Of a stretch of 64,000 nucleotides of DNA, positions 1-7,977 are shown one piece after another. Source of the stretch: Aeromonas encheleia (GTDB lineage: Bacteria > Pseudomonadota > Gammaproteobacteria > Enterobacterales > Aeromonadaceae); contig NZ_LR134376.1 in the NCBI RefSeq assembly GCF_900637545.1, positions 3,677,001 through 3,741,000 of the forward strand. The letters are read 5' to 3'. Every line of letters starts with the position of its first letter. The stretch's first letter is position 1. Under the pieces are notes generated by a model. It saw only the letters and a list, made by a program, of their open reading frames with translations, ran no database searches and was not told the origin of the DNA. A program made the position numbers and the translations under genes.

Positions 1-33
1 CATGGTGGTGTGACCGCGAATGGCCAGCGAAAT

Positions 34-77
34 GCAGAAACAAACAGAGCGCCTTTGGGCGCTCTGTTTGTTTCTGC
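34..77. terminator. Perfect 20-bp hairpin, probable bidirectional terminator
   Basis: Arms 34-53 and 58-77 are perfectly complementary around a 4-nt loop (tttg). The arms carry runs of A and T at their outer halves, so transcripts from either side would form a stem followed by a weak U-rich part. It lies downstream of the leftward YitT gene and of whatever gene ends near the left edge of the window. Confidence 0.6.
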
Positions 78-92
78 TGATGGGGCTGCTCT

Positions 93-137
93 GGCGATCT
101 GGTGACGACCCGGCTTGTCATTGCACGCCAGCACCGG
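93..137 (-). pseudogene. Scar: diverged copy of the 3' end of the yitT-like gene
   Basis: Positions 93-137 align without gaps to 164-208, the last codons of the neighbouring YitT gene; by eye 35 of 45 positions match. In the same frame the copy reads NDKPGRHQIA against NHKPGRYQIA in the intact gene. The stop codon is lost (TGA became AGA), so the frame runs on into the hairpin at 34-77. Two differences in the conserved GR codons are synonymous. It is one of several gene-end copies in this window. Confidence 0.6.
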
Positions 138-160
138 AGTGCCGCTGCCTTGGTGCCTGA

Positions 161-769
161 TCAGGCGATCTGGTAGCGGCCCGGCTTGTGATTGAGTGTC
201 AACACCAGGTTACAGATGATGGCCGCGACCACGGAGAGCCCCAGCAGCCAGGGGGAGACCACGAAGAAGGAGGCGATGACTATGGTGCAATCAAGCCCCA
301 TTTGCAGCTTGCCTGCCCGGATGCCGCACTTGTCCTGGATGAACAGCGCCAGGATGTTGAAGCCACCCAGGCTCGACTTGTGGCGGAACATGATGAGCAG
401 TCCCATGCCGATCAGGGTACCCCCGATCAGCGCCGCGTAGGCGGGGTCAATCTTGCCGATCTGCAGCACGGCGTTGAGGTGATCCGTCATGAAGGAGACC
501 GCCGCTACCGAGGCGAAGGTATTGAGGGTGAAGCGTGGCCCCATCCTGAGCCAGGCCAGGGCATAGAACGGCAGGTTCATGCCGAAGAACAGCAGGCCGA
601 AGCTGAGGCCGGTGACCTGCTGCAGCAGCAGCGCCAGGCCGGCGGTGCCGCCGGTGAGCAGCCCGACCTGGTGAAACAGGAAGATGCCGAGTGAGACGAA
701 GCCTGCCGCGGTCAGCAGGGCGAGCACATCCTCATAGAGCGGATGCACGGAGCGGGGGGTGTTATCCAT
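161..769 (-). CDS. YitT family integral membrane protein
   Basis: A 202-residue protein made of about six hydrophobic segments with short loops, of the YitT/YczE type (COG1284). The family is widespread but its substrate is not established. Glycine-rich stretches such as GGTAGLALLL near residue 40 and GGTLIGMGLLIMF near residue 115 resemble the family. It lacks the C-terminal soluble DUF2179 domain of the longer Firmicutes members. I start at 769 (MDNTPRS) because the 39 codons upstream are not hydrophobic and have no ribosome-binding site. It is divergent from ugd. A degenerate copy of its 3' end follows it. Confidence 0.8.
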   Translation of the reverse strand: MDNTPRSVHPLYEDVLALLTAAGFVSLGIFLFHQVGLLTGGTAGLALLLQQVTGLSFGLLFFGMNLPFYALAWLRMGPRFTLNTFASVAAVSFMTDHLNAVLQIGKIDPAYAALIGGTLIGMGLLIMFRHKSSLGGFNILALFIQDKCGIRAGKLQMGLDCTIVIASFFVVSPWLLGLSVVAAIICNLVLTLNHKPGRYQIA

Positions 770-1074
770 AACCGGTGTCCAATAGCGAAGTGAAAAGAGT
801 GTCTTCTGGCCCAGTCTGGCGGGCGCGAGCCCAGTGGTCGGGGCTTCGTTATGGCCACAGTGTCCATTTTGAGTGAGCCAGATCACAAGAGCGGGCTCGG
901 ACGCCCCAAAATGGTGCGCGTCAGCGCTGCGTTACAACCCTTGCACCAAAATCTCCCACTCCCCTGCCCGAGCCTGACTCCAGCCTGAAAAACCAGACAC
1001 AAGCCGCTGCCCGGCGCCCTGAATCGTTCTAGAATGGATGCCTTGCAACTGCCTGCATCAAGGAGCAACAGCAG
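770..1074. promoter_or_regulatory. Divergent intergenic region, yitT-like gene / ugd
   Basis: A 305-bp stretch without a convincing gene. It must hold promoters for the leftward YitT gene and the rightward ugd. A TAGAAT hexamer at 1030-1035 is a candidate -10 for ugd but I see no matching -35. The ugd ribosome-binding site is AAGGAG at 1060-1065. No operator is recognised. Confidence 0.4.
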
Positions 1075-2418
1075 ATGAGAGTCGCCGTATTCGGGATAGG
1101 TTATGTGGGGCTGGTTCAGGCCGCCGTGCTGGCCGAGATGGGTCACCGGGTGACCTGTGTGGATGTGGATGCGGCCAAGGTCGAGCGCCTCAAAGAGGGC
1201 ATCATTCCCATCTTCGAGCCGGGCCTCGCCCCCATGGTGCAGGCCAACCATCAGGCCGGCCGCCTGCACTTCACCACGGATGTGGCCGAGGGGGTGGGCT
1301 TCGCCGAGCTTATCTTCATTGCGGTCGGCACCCCGCCGGATGAGGACGGCTCGGCCGATCTGCAGCACGTGCTGGCGGTGGCCGGCACCATAGGCCGCCT
1401 GATGCAGGGCAGCAAGGTGGTGGTCAACAAGAGCACAGTGCCGGTCGGCACCGCCAGCCGGGTACGCCAGCATATCGCCGGCATACTGCGCGAGCGCGCC
1501 GTCGACTTCCCGCTCGAGGTGGTCTCCAACCCGGAGTTCCTCAAGGAGGGGGCCGCGGTGGCTGACTGCCTGCGGCCGGATCGCATCATCATAGGCACCG
1601 ACTCCGCCCATGCCCTCTCCCTGCTGGAGGAGCTCTACGCCCCCTTCAACCGCAATCGGGATCGCATCATCCACATGGACCTGCACAGCGCCGAGCTGAC
1701 CAAGTACGCCGCCAACGCCATGCTGGCCACCAAGATCTCCTTCATGAACGAGATGGCCAATCTGGCGGAGAAGCTGGGGGCCGACATAGAGTCGGTGCGC
1801 AAGGGCATAGGCGCCGATCCGCGCATCGGCTACCACTTCATCTATCCCGGCTGCGGCTACGGCGGCTCCTGCTTCCCCAAGGACGTCAAGGCGCTGATCC
1901 ACACCGCGGGCGAGATCGGCTGTGATGCGCCCCTGCTGCGCTCGGTGGAGCGGGTCAACGATCGGCAGAAACACAAGCTCATCGAGCGCCTGCAGCAGCA
2001 CTTCGGCGCCGATCTGACGGGGCGCACCTTCGCCCTCTGGGGACTGGCCTTCAAGCCCAACACCGACGACATGAGGGAGGCGCCGAGCCGGGTGCTGATG
2101 GAGGCGATCTGGGCCGCCGGCGGCAAGGTACAGGCGTTCGATCCCCAGGCCATGACCGAGGCCCAGCACCTCTATGGCCTGCGCGACGATCTGACCCTGT
2201 GCGGCACTCAGGAGGCAGCGCTCAAGGGGGCGGACGCCCTGCTCATCTGCACCGAGTGGCAGCAGTTCCGCGCCCCGGACTTCGAGCTTGTTCAGCGTAC
2301 CCTGAAGCAGGCCGTCATCATCGACGGCCGCAACCTCTATGATCCGGCCCGCCTGCGCCAGCGCGGCTTCACCTACTACGCCATCGGCCGTGGCGACAGC
2401 CTGGAGCAGACACGATGA
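1075..2418 (+). CDS. ugd: UDP-glucose 6-dehydrogenase
   Basis: 447 residues. It oxidises UDP-glucose to UDP-glucuronate with two NAD+, in the cytoplasm. The N-terminus has the Rossmann motif GIGYVG (residues 7-12), followed by the family's NPEFLKEG segment near residue 150 and the catalytic-cysteine motif GGSCFPKD with Cys at 266. The C-terminal UDP-binding domain contains [15 protein letters not shown]. Length is that of the UDPGDH family. Its stop overlaps the next start by 4 nt (ATGA), so the epimerase is translationally coupled and its product, UDP-GlcA, is the epimerase substrate. Confidence 0.95.
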   Translation: MRVAVFGIGYVGLVQAAVLAEMGHRVTCVDVDAAKVERLKEGIIPIFEPGLAPMVQANHQAGRLHFTTDVAEGVGFAELIFIAVGTPPDEDGSADLQHVLAVAGTIGRLMQGSKVVVNKSTVPVGTASRVRQHIAGILRERAVDFPLEVVSNPEFLKEGAAVADCLRPDRIIIGTDSAHALSLLEELYAPFNRNRDRIIHMDLHSAELTKYAANAMLATKISFMNEMANLAEKLGADIESVRKGIGADPRIGYHFIYPGCGYGGSCFPKDVKALIHTAGEIGCDAPLLRSVERVNDRQKHKLIERLQQHFGADLTGRTFALWGLAFKPNTDDMREAPSRVLMEAIWAAGGKVQAFDPQAMTEAQHLYGLRDDLTLCGTQEAALKGADALLICTEWQQFRAPDFELVQRTLKQAVIIDGRNLYDPARLRQRGFTYYAIGRGDSLEQTR

Positions 2419-3413
2419 AGTACCTGGTCACCGGCGCCGCCGGCTTCATCGGCTTTCATGTGGTGCAGCGGCTATGCGCCGACGGCCATCAGGTGGTCGG
2501 CATCGACAACCTCAACGACTACTACGAGGTCAGCCTGAAGGAGGCACGGCTGGCACTGCTGCTGCCACTGCCCGCTTTTCGCTTCGAGCGGTGCGATCTC
2601 GCCGATCGCCCCGTCATGGCGGCGCTCTTTGCCCGCGAGCGGTTCGATCGGGTGATCCACCTGGGGGCCCAGGCCGGGGTGCGCTACTCCCTCGACAATC
2701 CGTTCGCCTATGCCGACAGCAATCTGAACGGCATGCTCACCATCCTCGAGGGCTGCCGTCATCACGGGGTGCAGCACCTGGTCTACGCCTCCTCCAGCTC
2801 TGTCTACGGTCTCAACGAGCAGATGCCGTTCAAGACCTCGGACGGGGTGGATCATCCCGTCTCCCTCTATGCGGCGAGCAAGAAGGCCAACGAGCTGATG
2901 GCCCACTCCTACTCCCATCTCTACGGCTTGCCCACCACTGGCCTGCGCTTCTTCACCGTCTACGGCCCCTGGGGACGGCCCGACATGGCGCTGTTCAAGT
3001 TCGTGCGCGCCATCCTGAGCGATGAGCCCATCGACATCTACAACCAGGGTGCGCTTAGCCGGGACTTCACCCACATCGACGATATTGTGGAGGGGGTGAT
3101 CCGGGTCGCGGACAGGCCTCCCCAGGGCGACCCGAGCTGGCAGGGGGCGGCTGACGCCAGCCCGGCCCCCTACCGCATCTTCAACATCGGCAATGGCAGC
3201 CCGGTGCGGCTCATCGACTTCGTGGAGGCCATAGAGGCGGCGCTCGGCAAGCGGGCCATCCGCAACCTGCTGCCCATGCAGCCCGGGGACGTGCTGGCGA
3301 CCTGGGCCGACACCGAGGCATTGTTCGATGCCACCGGCTACAGACCCCGCGTGGCACTGCCGGAGGGGGTCGCCAGCTTCGTCGACTGGTACAAGGCCTA
3401 CTATGGGGTCTGA
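2415..3413 (+). CDS. UDP-glucuronate 4-epimerase (NAD-dependent SDR)
   Basis: 332 residues, extended short-chain dehydrogenase/epimerase. GAAGFIG at residues 7-13 is the NAD motif; the catalytic pair is Y152 and K156 (YAASK), preceded by the SSSSVYG loop. The segment [17 protein letters not shown] after the first strand is typical of the UDP-GlcA/UDP-GalA epimerases (Cap1J, LspL, Gla) rather than GalE. It would interconvert UDP-GlcA and UDP-GalA. Coupling to ugd and convergence with a GT2/LAB_N/GT-C operon suggest supply of GalA for surface polysaccharide or lipid A. Other 4-epimerase substrates cannot be excluded. Confidence 0.85.
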   Translation: MKYLVTGAAGFIGFHVVQRLCADGHQVVGIDNLNDYYEVSLKEARLALLLPLPAFRFERCDLADRPVMAALFARERFDRVIHLGAQAGVRYSLDNPFAYADSNLNGMLTILEGCRHHGVQHLVYASSSSVYGLNEQMPFKTSDGVDHPVSLYAASKKANELMAHSYSHLYGLPTTGLRFFTVYGPWGRPDMALFKFVRAILSDEPIDIYNQGALSRDFTHIDDIVEGVIRVADRPPQGDPSWQGAADASPAPYRIFNIGNGSPVRLIDFVEAIEAALGKRAIRNLLPMQPGDVLATWADTEALFDATGYRPRVALPEGVASFVDWYKAYYGV

Positions 3414-3437
3414 CCGCGAATCAACGGGCTGAAAATG

Positions 3438-3466
3438 AAGAGGGGCTGCCACTGGCAGCCCCTCTT
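3438..3466. terminator. Bidirectional terminator between convergent operons
   Basis: 13-bp perfect stem (3438-3450 with 3454-3466) and a 3-nt loop, with A/T at the outer ends on both strands. It separates the rightward ugd-epimerase pair from the leftward glycosyltransferase operon. Confidence 0.75.
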
Positions 3467-3480
3467 GCTAGGTCCCGGCC

Positions 3481-5148
3481 TCAGGGATAGCTGAACGGTT
3501 CTAGCTTGGGGGTCAACCCCTGACATGCCGGCTTGATGGCGTCCGCGCCCGCCAGCAGCCAATCGGTGCGATGGCGATTGCCGAGGTTTTCCATCTTGTT
3601 GGGCTCGAAGCACAGCACCATCAGATCGGCGGCCCCCAGTATCCAGCGTCCGGGAGCGGCCGCCACCCAGGCCGCCGCCTCGCGGGCCTGCTCCCCATCC
3701 GGCATCTGATAGGAGTAGTGGCGCAGCGGCTGTTGGCTGAACAGCAGGTGCTGCTCCTTGAAGCCGGCCAGCAGCAGCTCGTCGCCCGCCGGCACCTTCT
3801 GGGCCGCCAGTGCCATCACCCCTTGCGGCGTGCGCATGTCGTTGAGCCGCACGCAGATCCAGGTGGAGTAGATCAGCCAACCCACCGCCAGCGAGCAGAG
3901 GATGGCGCTGAGCGGCGCCCGCCGCAGCAGGGCGTTGATCAGCAGCAGTGCCACCCCCAGCGCCAGCAGGGGGATCCAGGGGGCGGGCCCCAGTTCGCCC
4001 AGCTTGTCACTGAAGGCCAGTGCCAGCGCGCCCCCCAGCCCTACGATTCCCAGCAGCCAGCCGAGCCCGCCCAACAGGCGACCCGGCCAGACCCGCGTCA
4101 GCAGAGTGCCGATGAAGGGGGCGGTCAGCAGCGCCAGCGCCGGAGTGCCCGGCGTGACGTAGACACCACGCTTGCCTGGCGACAGGGAGAAGAACAGCAC
4201 CACCAGCACCAGGTAGCCGAGCAGCAGTATGATGCGCTTGTCCTGCACCTGCACCGCCTTGCGCCACTCCAGCACCAGCCAGGGCAACAACAGGGAGAGC
4301 GGCAACCAGAACGGCGGGATCACCGAGGTGAGGTAGTACCAGAAGGGTTTGACGTGATGCCAGGCGTTCGCGTAGCGGGTCACCGTCTGGCGCAGCAGTA
4401 TGTTGTCCCTGTAGGCCTGCAGTATGGGATCCCCGCTCTGGGCCACGGCGAGCAGCATGGGTACCAGCCACAGGCCGATGGCCAGCAGCATGAACAGCGG
4501 CCCCGCTAGTGCCTTCAGCCAGTCGGCGCGGGAGGCGGCGCGGATCTTCTCCCTGTGGGTCCAGATTGCCGGGAGCAGGATTAGCAGGGCCACCAGCCCC
4601 ACCCCCTTGGTTATGATGCCGAGCCCGGCGGCAAACCAGCCGAGCCAGTACCAGCGCCAGCCGCCGTCACAGAGCAGGAAGCGGACGAAGCCGTAGACCC
4701 CGAGGGTGATGAAGAAGGTCACCAGCGCATCGATCTGGGCCGTCTTGGCCTGCAGGGTGAACTGGACGGTGAACAGCAGCAGCAGCCCGGCCATGAAGCC
4801 CGTCGCCGGGTTCCACAGGCGGCGGCCCATGTCCCACACCAGCAGTATGGTCAGCAGACCCGCCAGCAGGGAGGGCAGCAGAAACGCCACCTTGATGGAA
4901 CCGGTCAGCAGATAGCCGATGGCGATGCCCCACATAAACATGGGGGGCTTGTCCGGGTAGATCTCGCCGCCACGCATGGGGAAGAGCCATTGGCCGCTCT
5001 CCACCATCTCCTTGGCGATCAGCGCGAAGCGCGGCTCGTCGGCGGGCCAGGGGTCCCGCAGGCCGAGGCCGGCCCCCAGCACGATCAGGGCGATCAGCAG
5101 CAGCCAGCCGAGGGAGCTCTGATTGAGCAGTGAGCGGTCATTTACCAT
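3481..5148 (-). CDS. ArnT-like GT-C family lipid-linked sugar transferase
   Basis: 555 residues with about ten or more membrane segments (PMT_2 / glycosyltransferase 39 fold). After the first helix comes DPWPADEPRFALIAKEM (near residue 30), the acidic periplasmic loop motif that binds the lipid-phosphate sugar in ArnT-type enzymes. Such enzymes move a sugar from undecaprenyl phosphate to lipid A or LPS core on the periplasmic side. It is last in an operon after a GT2 polyprenyl-phosphate sugar synthase and a LAB_N protein. Start 5148 has GAG upstream and overlaps the LAB_N stop by 11 nt; 5160 is an alternative. The sugar is not provable; GalA is suggested by the convergent operon. Confidence 0.8.
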   Translation of the reverse strand: MVNDRSLLNQSSLGWLLLIALIVLGAGLGLRDPWPADEPRFALIAKEMVESGQWLFPMRGGEIYPDKPPMFMWGIAIGYLLTGSIKVAFLLPSLLAGLLTILLVWDMGRRLWNPATGFMAGLLLLFTVQFTLQAKTAQIDALVTFFITLGVYGFVRFLLCDGGWRWYWLGWFAAGLGIITKGVGLVALLILLPAIWTHREKIRAASRADWLKALAGPLFMLLAIGLWLVPMLLAVAQSGDPILQAYRDNILLRQTVTRYANAWHHVKPFWYYLTSVIPPFWLPLSLLLPWLVLEWRKAVQVQDKRIILLLGYLVLVVLFFSLSPGKRGVYVTPGTPALALLTAPFIGTLLTRVWPGRLLGGLGWLLGIVGLGGALALAFSDKLGELGPAPWIPLLALGVALLLINALLRRAPLSAILCSLAVGWLIYSTWICVRLNDMRTPQGVMALAAQKVPAGDELLLAGFKEQHLLFSQQPLRHYSYQMPDGEQAREAAAWVAAAPGRWILGAADLMVLCFEPNKMENLGNRHRTDWLLAGADAIKPACQGLTPKLEPFSYP

Positions 5149-5503
5149 GGCGGATCTCATTGTCGTTGACGAGCTTGTCCCGCTTCCAGCCCCGGTGCTG
5201 GATATCCAGATAGAGGCTGTAGAGGGCGGTGAAGGTGGGGAAGAGATTCTGCAACACGCCGACGGAGTCCTGCTTGGGCGAGAAGACGAAGTAGCTCAGG
5301 GTCATCAGACTGCCGAGCACGCTCATGTACCAGAACATCCGGGGGATGACGGGTCGGCCGGCACGTTTGGAGGCGACGAACTGCACCAGCCAGCGGCCGC
5401 CGAACATCAGCGCCCCCGTGTAGCCGATGATCTTCCAGCCGGTGACATGCAGACCGGTCCAGTCCAGCCAGTCCAATGGCATCGAGAGCAGGGCATCGAT
5501 CAT
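5138..5503 (-). CDS. LAB_N domain (lipid A biosynthesis N-terminal-like) membrane protein
   Basis: 121 residues, with three or four hydrophobic helices containing GYTGALMFGGRWLVQF and SKRAGRPVIPRMFW, the signature of the LAB_N domain (PF07578). Such small proteins are found beside GT2 and ArnT-like genes, where they probably help handle the lipid-linked sugar; the exact role is unknown. Start at 5503 is supported by GGGAG eight bases upstream, with the ATG overlapping the stop of an upstream mini-ORF as ATGA. Two diverged partial copies of its own 5' end lie directly upstream. Confidence 0.8.
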   Translation of the reverse strand: MIDALLSMPLDWLDWTGLHVTGWKIIGYTGALMFGGRWLVQFVASKRAGRPVIPRMFWYMSVLGSLMTLSYFVFSPKQDSVGVLQNLFPTFTALYSLYLDIQHRGWKRDKLVNDNEIRHGK

Positions 5504-5610
5504 ATGAGGCACTCCCACCAGGGATCTTCAATGCGGTTCAAGCCGGCCAGATGCAGTCCGGTGCCATTCACCAGCCAGTCCAACGGCATCGAGAGCAGGG
5601 CATCGATCAT
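5500..5610 (-). pseudogene. Scar copy 1 of the LAB_N gene 5' end, 36-codon mini-ORF
   Basis: Reads MIDALLSMPLDWLVNGTG, matching the intact gene's MIDALLSMPLDWLDWTG for the first 13 codons and then diverging (GLHLAGLNRI against GLHVTGWKII). The frame stays open and its TGA overlaps the intact gene's ATG (ATGA at 5503-5500). Its own ATG overlaps the stop of the next copy upstream in the same way. The tail GAG-TGC-CTC-ATA-TGA resembles the end of the GT2 gene (GAG-ATC-CTC-GAG-TGA), as if the unit were a copied GT2/LAB_N junction. No evidence that the peptide is functional. Confidence 0.75.
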
Positions 5611-5702
5611 ATCAGCCACCCTTGCACACGATGATTGATGACGGCCAGATGCGGCCCGGGCCCATTGCACCAGCCCAACGACATGAAGAACAAGGCAGCC
5701 AT
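5607..5702 (-). pseudogene. Scar copy 2 of the LAB_N gene 5' end, 31-codon mini-ORF
   Basis: Reads MAALFFMSLGWCNGPGPHLA. It is more diverged than the neighbouring copy but shares with it the NG.G.HLA pattern that the intact gene lacks, so the two scars are closer to each other there than to the gene. Its ATG shares one base with the GT2 stop (TGATG), and its TGA overlaps the next mini-ORF's ATG by 4 nt. GT2, two mini-ORFs, LAB_N and GT-C thus form an unbroken series of overlapping stop/start junctions. Confidence 0.65.
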
Positions 5703-6442
5703 CACTCGAGGATCTCCCTTACCTCGACCACCTTGGAACGGCGTTGCAGCCACCAGACGCCGACCACGTCCACCAGCCCGACCCAGAGCCGGTTCCAGAC
5801 CCCATACTTGGAGACGCCCGCCTGGCGCGGCCTGTGGTTGACCGGCCAGGGTGACATGCGGCCCCCCTGAGCCTGGATCAGGGCCGGAATGTAGCGGTGC
5901 ATGTGGTTGAAGCCGGGCAGACGCAGATACCAGTCGAGTCGCACCACCTTGAGACCGCAGCCGGTATCCGGGATGCCGTCACGCAGCAGTAGATCGCGAA
6001 AACCGTTGGCCAGCCTGGAGGAGAGCCGCTTGACCCAATCATCACGGCGATTGACCCGGTGGCCAATGAGCCCCACCTGGTTCTTGTCTGCCGCGAAACG
6101 GCGCTTGGCCTCCTCCAGCATGGCGGGAATGTCGGCCGGATCGTTCTGGCCGTCCCCGTCGAGCACCACCAGCCAGTCTCCGCGGCCATGGCGCACGCCA
6201 CTGAGCACCGCCATGCTCTGGCCGACGGCCTTGCCATGGCGAACCACCCGCAACCGGGGGAAGCGCGCCTTCAGCTCGCACAGGACGGCATAGCTGTCGT
6301 CCTCGCTGCCATCATCCACGTAGATCAGTTCGTAGTCGTATTTCCCTGCCAGGGCGGCATCAATCTCACCGATGAGGGGAGCCAGATTGTCCCGCTCATC
6401 CTTGGCGGGCACCACTACAGATACATCGATTGAATCAACCAT
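5702..6442 (-). CDS. Family 2 glycosyltransferase (polyprenyl-phosphate sugar synthase, DPM1-like)
   Basis: 246 residues, a soluble GT-A fold beginning VSVVVPAKDERDNL. DDGSEDDS near residue 45 and DGDGQNDP near residue 95 hold the nucleotide- and metal-binding acids; PDTGCGLKV near 160 is typical of the DPM1/ArnC/RgtE group. It has no C-terminal membrane helices, unlike ArnC. It should load a sugar from a nucleotide donor onto undecaprenyl phosphate for the GT-C enzyme of the same operon. Start 6442 (MVDSIDV) follows GGGAAG; the 19 upstream codons of the frame look non-coding. First gene of the operon. Confidence 0.8.
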   Translation of the reverse strand: MVDSIDVSVVVPAKDERDNLAPLIGEIDAALAGKYDYELIYVDDGSEDDSYAVLCELKARFPRLRVVRHGKAVGQSMAVLSGVRHGRGDWLVVLDGDGQNDPADIPAMLEEAKRRFAADKNQVGLIGHRVNRRDDWVKRLSSRLANGFRDLLLRDGIPDTGCGLKVVRLDWYLRLPGFNHMHRYIPALIQAQGGRMSPWPVNHRPRQAGVSKYGVWNRLWVGLVDVVGVWWLQRRSKVVEVREILE

Positions 6443-6799
6443 ATGAACTTCCCGACTATGACGAAGGATGCAACCCATGCTGTTGCCTGCGCCGTGCAAA
6501 TTGTCTCAACAGCTTAGTTAACATCATGTAAACACAAGATATTAGAGGGTAATGATGGCAGTTTATTACCCCGGAACTGATAAATCCATCAACTCGAATA
6601 AAGCAACATGATTTCCACCATCGGGCCGGCCTAGCTGCCCGTCATGGCACAACCCGAGCAGGTATTTTCTTCTTAGCTAAAAGTTCCATACCGTTTTCAT
6701 CTCTGATGACTGAGCACATAACCACATGTTCCATCCCCTGGCTGGCGGCCACCCCATATAGGACCTATATCTTCCGGATGCCAATACGAGGTATCCATC
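6443..6799. promoter_or_regulatory. AT-rich divergent intergenic region, GT2 operon / lytic transglycosylase
   Basis: 357 bp, clearly more AT-rich than the neighbouring genes, particularly 6500-6700. It must carry the promoters of the leftward GT2 operon and the rightward transglycosylase. I see a short palindrome, atatag-gac-ctatat, near 6757-6771, but no operator that I can name and no credible gene. Confidence 0.4.
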
Positions 6800-7645
6800 A
6801 TGCAGAGACTCTGCACTTGGGGTTGGGGACTCCTGATGCTGCTGACCACGACAGCACCCCATGCCGAGTCGTTTCGCCAGGCCCCCAAGGCCATGGGCGC
6901 CTTGCGCCAGGGCGCCGCCATGGAGCGCAGCAACCCGCGGCAGGCCATCGCCCATTACTGCACCGCAGCCAGCCTCGGCAACCCGGAAGCCTACTTTCGC
7001 ATCGGCCGCCTGCTGGCCCGCGGACCACAGGACATCCGCAACACCCGCCACGCCAATGCCTACCTCGCCATGGCCATGCGTCTCGGCAACCAGCAGGCCG
7101 CCCGCTATTACAACGAGCGGGTGGGTAATGCGCCGCTTGGCACCTGCGGCGTCGGGGGCGGCGGCGGGGGTGCCCCCTGGATACGCCCCTCGACCCCCTT
7201 CGATCAGGATAGCTACCTGGCCAGGCAGTCCATCACCAAACAGCGGCTGGCAGTTCTCATCCGTCAGGCGGCTCACCGCCACAAGGTCAATCCCCAGCTG
7301 GCACTGGCCATCGCCATCGCCGAATCGAATCTGAACAGCCTCGCCGTCTCACCCAAACGGGCGCAGGGCGTCATGCAACTCATCCCCGAGACCCAGCAAC
7401 GCTTCGGCGTGACCCGGCCGTTCGATGCGGAACAAAACATCCGGGGCGCCATGATCTATCTGAAATGGCTGGAGAAACAGTTCGGCCCTGACTGGGTCAG
7501 GATCAGCGCCGCCTACAACGCCGGTGAACAGGCCGTGGTCCGCTACGGTGGCGTCCCCCCTTATCAGGAGACCCAGGAGTATGTGCAGCGGGTGCTCTAT
7601 TACTCCGGACACAAGCAACCCAAGGAGGCTCGGCCGCCACGCTGA
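6800..7645 (+). CDS. Lytic transglycosylase with Sel1-like N-terminal region
   Basis: 281 residues. A signal peptide (hydrophobic to about residue 20, cleavage near PHAES) is followed by Sel1/TPR-like helices (YFRIGRLLARG, YLAMAMRLGNQQAARYY) and a glycine-rich linker (GVGGGGGG, near residue 118). The C-terminal half is an SLT domain with AIAESNLNSLAVSP, whose Glu is the usual catalytic acid, then AQGVMQLIPETQQRFGV and AYNAGEQAV. It would cleave peptidoglycan glycan strands in the periplasm. The Sel1-SLT combination suggests partner binding. It is not one of the E. coli Mlt/Slt proteins by length. Confidence 0.85.
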   Translation: MQRLCTWGWGLLMLLTTTAPHAESFRQAPKAMGALRQGAAMERSNPRQAIAHYCTAASLGNPEAYFRIGRLLARGPQDIRNTRHANAYLAMAMRLGNQQAARYYNERVGNAPLGTCGVGGGGGGAPWIRPSTPFDQDSYLARQSITKQRLAVLIRQAAHRHKVNPQLALAIAIAESNLNSLAVSPKRAQGVMQLIPETQQRFGVTRPFDAEQNIRGAMIYLKWLEKQFGPDWVRISAAYNAGEQAVVRYGGVPPYQETQEYVQRVLYYSGHKQPKEARPPR

Positions 7646-7977
7646 TAACGCTCGTCGGAGCGGGGCCGGCCCCATCCGGAGAGAGACTCCACAGTCCAGA
7701 CCGAATCCTATCGACCCAGGCTTAAGGAAAAATTAAGCCGGCGCTCCGGACCCCTTTCCCAGCGAGCTACCCGCCACAGTGGCACTCCCCCTCCCCCTGC
7801 CCCGGGCTCTCCCGCCCGGGAGGGGCAGCCGGCTGTCCGCTTTGCCGCCCCCTTCCCATTGGTTTACAATTGACAGGTTTTTTGGAACCGGGTTGGCCTG
7901 CGCCGACCAGGCCCCACCACGACATCAGTCTGTTAATGCCAAGACATTAAGCTGCTGAAAAGGAAGAGAATTAGCCA
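7646..7977. promoter_or_regulatory. Intergenic region upstream of ettA
   Basis: 332 bp with no gene. It contains a GC-rich inverted repeat at 7797-7828 (outer arms ctgcccc/ggggcag) that could fold in an ettA leader but has no U-tract. TTGACA occurs at 7869-7874 without a clear -10 at the right spacing. The ettA ribosome-binding site is the AAGGAAGAG segment just before 7978. Confidence 0.4.

Noticed and set aside
1-30. Left edge shares tgaccgcgaat with the end of the UDP-GlcA epimerase gene (3411-3421)
   Set aside because: Eleven shared bases at the window edge are too little to call a copied gene end without the upstream sequence.
883-2169. 428-aa open frame antisense to ugd; likewise 775 aa opposite hflC-hflK (31305-33632) and 917 aa opposite the hybrid kinase (51352-54105)
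   Set aside because: Long shadows expected in GC-rich coding DNA. They lack recognisable domains, ribosome-binding sites and sensible composition, while the opposite strand encodes well-known proteins.
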